Assembly (NCBI RefSeq): GCF_032062175.1
Contig: NZ_DAMBQK010000002.1
Location: 62,001-126,000, forward strand
Length of the DNA: 64,000 bases
Direction: 5' to 3'
From: Atlantibacter sp032062175
GTDB taxonomy: Bacteria > Pseudomonadota > Gammaproteobacteria > Enterobacterales > Enterobacteriaceae
Position numbers and translations under genes: made by a program. Below the pieces are notes generated by a model. It was not told the origin of the DNA. It worked only from the letters and a program-made list of their open reading frames with translations, and made no database searches. Position 1 is the stretch's first letter, and each line of letters begins with the position of its first letter. Shown in pieces: positions 60,887-64,000 of this stretch.

Positions 60887-61285
60887 AATCACTTTCCCTC
60901 TCATGTATAGGACTTAGCATGAGGCATAACCTGAGAAAAGAAAAATTTATTATATCGTTATAATTAATCGAAATAACCGGTATGGACATACCTGAGGGAC
61001 GGGGAAGCATAAAACATGTTCTGTTAATGGTTTTTGCAGACAAGGGTTAAGATTAAAAATGATATAAATCAATATACAAAGATGTCAACTGAAACCAGGT
61101 AGCCATGATTTCCAGTCAATATACTACCCAGTATCAACTAAGCCAAAACGAATAATCATGTCAAAACATCCAGAAAACCGCAACATCCTCACGAAATTCG
61201 CCTGCAAAAGATGTCAGCCACTCCTCTATATGTCATAGTAATTCTAACGTGATGTTGTAGGACTCGTTCCGGGAGGAAGGTACGC
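60887..61285. other. Divergent control region between yeiH and the GntR gene
   Basis: This 400-bp AT-rich region should hold the yeiH promoter at the left (TATTATATCGTTATAAT near 60950) and the promoter of the GntR gene at the right. I see no convincing gene; two frames of 16 and 26 codons (61105, 61159) lack ribosome-binding sites. Confidence 0.5.
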
Positions 61286-62032
61286 ATGAATCAGGACATT
61301 TCACCCTCTGCTGAAATGAAGTCAGCCGTTTTTCAGCCGCTTTATCTGCAAATCAGCCAACTGTTGCTGGAAAGGATCGCCTCCGGCGAATGGCCTGCGG
61401 GCACTTATATCCCCAGTGAGGCCAGCCTTGCCGAGGCGTATAACGTCAGCATCGGCACCTTACGCAAGGCGCTGAACGAACTGGTCAGCAATAACGTGGT
61501 GATCCGCTACCAGGGCAAAGGCACCGTGGTAGCAGCGCATGACTCCGACAGCGCGCTGTTCCGCTTCTTTAATATTTTGCGGGAAAATGGCGAACGTTCG
61601 CTGCCGCTGTCCCGCGTGCTGGCGCGCCATTTACGCACCGCGTCGCAGGAGGAGGCTGCCGCGCTGTGTATCGCACCGGGCAGCAAAGTGATCCATATCT
61701 GGCGCGTGCGCGATCTGGATGGCGCGCCGGCAATTCTTGAGCATGTCTATGTGGATGCCGCGCTGTTCCCCGGCCTCGATCGCGACCCGGAAATTCTGCC
61801 CAATACCCTCTACCAGCTCTATCAGCAGAAATTCGCCTGCACCGTGGCAAATGCCCATGAGCAGATCAAAGCGGTGAATGCGGGGCCGGATGAGGTGTTG
61901 CACCTTGAAGCAGAAGAGGGCGAGGCGCTGCTGCGGGTTTACCGTATCGCGCGGGATTTTCAGGATAAACCGGTGGAGTACCGCGTTTCCACGGTACTCA
62001 CCCGGCATCATGCGTACTTTAACCAGCTCTGA
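61286..62032 (+). CDS. GntR/HutC-family transcriptional regulator with UTRA domain
   Basis: A 248-aa regulator. An N-terminal GntR winged helix (about 18-82: QISQLLLERIASGEWPAGTYIPSEASLAEAYNVSIGTLRKALNELV) is followed by a C-terminal UTRA ligand-binding domain (about 95-245, with VIHIWRVRDLDGAPAILEHVYV). The ATG at 61286 follows GGGAGGAAGG. It is convergent with the neighbouring dehydrogenase-transporter pair and overlaps its end by 14 bp, which suggests it regulates that pathway. The effector is unknown, most likely the transported organic acid. Confidence 0.88.
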   Translation: MNQDISPSAEMKSAVFQPLYLQISQLLLERIASGEWPAGTYIPSEASLAEAYNVSIGTLRKALNELVSNNVVIRYQGKGTVVAAHDSDSALFRFFNILRENGERSLPLSRVLARHLRTASQEEAAALCIAPGSKVIHIWRVRDLDGAPAILEHVYVDAALFPGLDRDPEILPNTLYQLYQQKFACTVANAHEQIKAVNAGPDEVLHLEAEEGEALLRVYRIARDFQDKPVEYRVSTVLTRHHAYFNQL

Positions 62033-63017
62033 TCCGCAACTGCGCCATTAACCCGCCAGGCATCAGCAGCGTCTCGCTGTTTTGCCTGGCGACATCCCGC
62101 CGCCGCGCGCCAGGTAAACGCACGCCGGGCTGCGCCAGCATCGCGCTGAACAGCGTTTCGCAATGCTGAAGATAACCTGGCGGGAAAAAACCAGGATTCA
62201 ACAACAGCAACAACTGGGCGACTAATGGCGGTTCGCCGTCGGCGGTAAAAAACGAGCTGGCCTGGAAGCCGTAATGGCTGCCGGTTAAGCCTGCGGTTAA
62301 CAACTCCACCATCAGCGCCAGTGCGGCCCCTTTAGCGCCGCCTGCGGGAGCCATACTGCCCGCCAGCGCGGCGTCGGGATCGGAGGTCGGCTCGCCGTGA
62401 CGATCGAGCGCCCAGCCGAAGGGGATCGCCTGCTGCTTCTGGCTGGCTATCATGATTTTCCCGCGCGCCACTTCAGAGAGCGACAGGTCGATGACCAGCG
62501 GTTCATCATTCACGCGCGGTGAGGCGAAAGCGACGGGATTGGTGCCGAACAGCGGCGTTTGACCGCCCCAGGGTGCCATCGCCGCCGGGCCGTTGCTGAA
62601 GGCCAGGCACAGCATACCCCGCTGCGCCGCCTGCTCGACATAATATCCCGCCATACCGAAATGGTGCGAACGGCCAATCGCCACCGCGACCACGCCAAAC
62701 TCTTCCGCCAGCACCAGGCCGCGTTCCAGCCCGCCCTCTACGGCGGGAAACGCCAGCCCGGCGTCCGCATCCACGCTCAGCACTGCGCCGCGCGGGGTGA
62801 TGGCGGGCCGCGCGTTGGGGTTGAGTTTGCCGCTGGCGAGCTGATCGAGATAAAACGGCAGCCGCGCGAAACCGTGCGAGGCAATGCCCGCACGTTCCGC
62901 CGCCATTAGCGCCCGGCATGTTGCCTCGGCGGCCTGCGCCGTGACGCCGGTTTTCATTAACGCCTGGCGGGCAAGGGCATCCAGTTGCGCCACGCGAACG
63001 GAGACAAGCGCGTTCAC
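62019..63017 (-). CDS. Malate/L-lactate dehydrogenase-family oxidoreductase (Ldh2/YiaK type)
   Basis: A 332-aa NAD(P)-dependent 2-hydroxyacid dehydrogenase of the Ldh_2 family (relatives YiaK, AllD, HcxB). I start at GTG 63017 (VNALVSVRVAQLDALARQAL) after AAGGAG; the frame is open for about 112 more codons upstream, but that part is the antisense-like reading of the transporter gene. Signatures: AERAGIASHGFARLPFYLDQ with the catalytic-type His, SHHFGMAGYYVEQA, and PWGGQTPLFGTNPVAFASP for cofactor binding. The start overlaps the transporter stop as GTGA, so the two are coupled. The substrate is unknown. Confidence 0.85.
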   Translation of the reverse strand: MNALVSVRVAQLDALARQALMKTGVTAQAAEATCRALMAAERAGIASHGFARLPFYLDQLASGKLNPNARPAITPRGAVLSVDADAGLAFPAVEGGLERGLVLAEEFGVVAVAIGRSHHFGMAGYYVEQAAQRGMLCLAFSNGPAAMAPWGGQTPLFGTNPVAFASPRVNDEPLVIDLSLSEVARGKIMIASQKQQAIPFGWALDRHGEPTSDPDAALAGSMAPAGGAKGAALALMVELLTAGLTGSHYGFQASSFFTADGEPPLVAQLLLLLNPGFFPPGYLQHCETLFSAMLAQPGVRLPGARRRDVARQNSETLLMPGGLMAQLRIRAG

Positions 63018-64000
63018 GGCATACTCCTTTTTTCCGGCTCCAGGATCGGCGTATCCTGCGGCAGGGTGAGTTTGCCGGGGCCAAGCCGCAATTGTTCTCT
63101 GGCCGTCGCCAGATCTAATTTTTGCTCCCAGCGGGCGATCACCAGCGTCGCCACCACGTTGCCGATCATATTGGTGACGGCGCGCATCTCGTTCAAAATC
63201 CGGTCGATACCCAGCACCAGGGTGATGCCCGCCAGTGGGATAATATTGTGGGTCGCCAGGGTCGCGGTAAGCGCAATCAGCGCCGCGCCCGCTACGCCCG
63301 CGCCGCCTTTCGACGTCAACAGTAATATCAGCAGCAGGCTGATTTGTTGCCACAGGGTGAGATCGGTATTGGTCGCCTGGGCGATAAATAACGCCGTCAT
63401 GGTCAGGTAAATCGCCGCGCCGTCCAGATTAAAAGAGTAGCCGGTCGGCAGCACCAGCCCGACAATGGCGCGGTCGCAGCCCAGCTTTTCCATTTTCACC
63501 ATCAGTCGGGGCAGTACCGATTCGGTGGTCGAGGTGCCCAGCACGATCAGCAACTCCTCGCGGAAGTAGAGGATTAGCCGCCATAAACTGACCCCCACCA
63601 GCTTGCAGATCAGCCCCAGCACGCCGCCGATAAACAAAAAACTGGTGATATACAGGCAGACGATCAGCATCCCGAGATGCGAAAGCGAGGTCAGGCCATA
63701 TTTGCCGACGGTAAAGGCGATGGCCCCGAATGCGCCGAGGGGCGCGAGGCGCATAATCAGCTCGACGATGCGCATCAACACTTCGCCGCACTGCTCAATG
63801 GTTTTGGTGATAAATTCGCTACGCTGGGAGGCCAGCGACAGGGCGACACCGAACAGCACCGAGAACAGCAGCACCTGCAACAGATTCCCCTGGGCGAACG
63901 CGCCAATCACCGAATCGGGAATGATCTGCTCCATAAAGCCTTTGCTGTGCTCATTGGCGCTGACGTAATGGCTGACGGCGCTGCCGTCCAGCTTGCTGGC
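63014..64000 (-). CDS. Dicarboxylate/amino-acid:cation symporter (DctA family), 5' end beyond the window
   Basis: The minus strand is open from the edge to 63014, showing the C-terminal 328 residues of a DAACS transporter; E. coli DctA has 428, so about 100 are missing. Family motifs: GTSTTESVLPRLMVKMEKLG (the serine-rich re-entrant loop), LPTGYSFNLDGAAIYLTM and LTSKGGAGVAGAALIALTATL, plus ILNEMRAVTNMIGNVVAT, where Asn and Asp line the substrate site. It is coupled to the dehydrogenase gene by overlap. It may be a second DctA paralogue carrying the acid that the dehydrogenase oxidises. Confidence 0.88.
   Translation of the reverse strand, partial: ASKLDGSAVSHYVSANEHSKGFMEQIIPDSVIGAFAQGNLLQVLLFSVLFGVALSLASQRSEFITKTIEQCGEVLMRIVELIMRLAPLGAFGAIAFTVGKYGLTSLSHLGMLIVCLYITSFLFIGGVLGLICKLVGVSLWRLILYFREELLIVLGTSTTESVLPRLMVKMEKLGCDRAIVGLVLPTGYSFNLDGAAIYLTMTALFIAQATNTDLTLWQQISLLLILLLTSKGGAGVAGAALIALTATLATHNIIPLAGITLVLGIDRILNEMRAVTNMIGNVVATLVIARWEQKLDLATAREQLRLGPGKLTLPQDTPILEPEKRSMP

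Noticed and set aside
62019..63353. The 444-codon version of the dehydrogenase
   Set aside because: Residues before the GTG at 63017 are low-complexity Arg/Asp/Gly text lying over the DctA-type gene in another frame.
1..64000. CRISPR arrays, tRNA and rRNA genes, integrases, replication origins
   Set aside because: I looked for spaced repeats, cloverleaf sequences and recombinase motifs and found none that I could support.

Overview
The window is enterobacterial chromosome. The proteins are close, full-length matches to Escherichia coli K-12 proteins (FabI 262 aa, PspA 222 aa, ZntB 327 aa, TtcA 311 aa, HrpA 1300 aa, YdbH 879 aa). The order of blocks follows the 28-32 min region of E. coli, and the coding DNA is fairly GC-rich. 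The missing Rac prophage at ttcA, the loss or relocation of many E. coli genes (pspE-ycjW, fnr-uspE, ompN-micC, aldA) and the presence of zinT, proP, yeaR-yoaG and frmRA suggest a Kosakonia, Enterobacter or Klebsiella-like genus. I cannot name the species from sequence alone.

Layout. 1-5.0 kb: the 5' part of rnb, then yciW, fabI and a Crp-fold IprA/YaiV-like regulator, all on the minus strand. 5.5-10.8 kb: sapABCDF. 10.9-13.6 kb: pspF divergent from pspABCD, with a sigma-54 promoter. 13.7-17.9 kb: ycjX-ycjF-tyrR. 17.9-22.1 kb: tpx and the murein-peptide genes ycjG, mpaA and mppA. 22.1-25.8 kb: a zinc-flavoured cluster with zinT behind a Zur-like box, a 31-aa membrane protein, ybiI, a diguanylate cyclase and zntB. 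25.9-29.5 kb: the FNR-activated sRNA FnrS, a proline-rich micro-ORF, ttcA, two small ORFs and dbpA. 29.6-35.1 kb: nifJ/ydbK, ydbJ, hslJ and ldhA. 35.3-38.2 kb: ydbH-ynbE, with no ydbL following. 38.2-48.4 kb: azoR, hrpA, a TolA-C-like lipoprotein, a TetR regulator, ydcF, proP and cybB.

Between cybB (ends 48365) and trg (starts 57729), which are near neighbours in E. coli, lies about 9 kb of accessory DNA. It holds yeaR-yoaG behind an NsrR-like site, an AT-rich stretch, a small heat-shock protein with a sigma-32-like promoter and a possible RNA thermometer, a DUF1349 gene whose start is out of frame across a G8 tract, a DUF4142 protein, an alpha/beta hydrolase, a low-GC hexapeptide acyltransferase, a broken umuD behind an intact SOS box, a HEPN-like fragment and frmRA. 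Three G8-G9 tracts fall within 4 kb here. 57.7-64 kb: a Trg-type chemoreceptor that ends in NWETF, a probable transposase relic, yeiH, and a GntR regulator beside a 2-hydroxyacid dehydrogenase and DctA-type transporter that run off the window.

No complete new defence or mobile system is evident. The points most worth a second look are: TyrR with a GAFTGA-like insertion, Trg with a CheR/CheB-tethering pentapeptide, ydbH-ynbE without ydbL, the stand-alone TolA-C-like lipoprotein, the G8 frameshift in the DUF1349 gene, the umuD relic with an SOS box, the HEPN-like ORF, the possible thermometer on hsp20, and several unnamed micro-ORFs.
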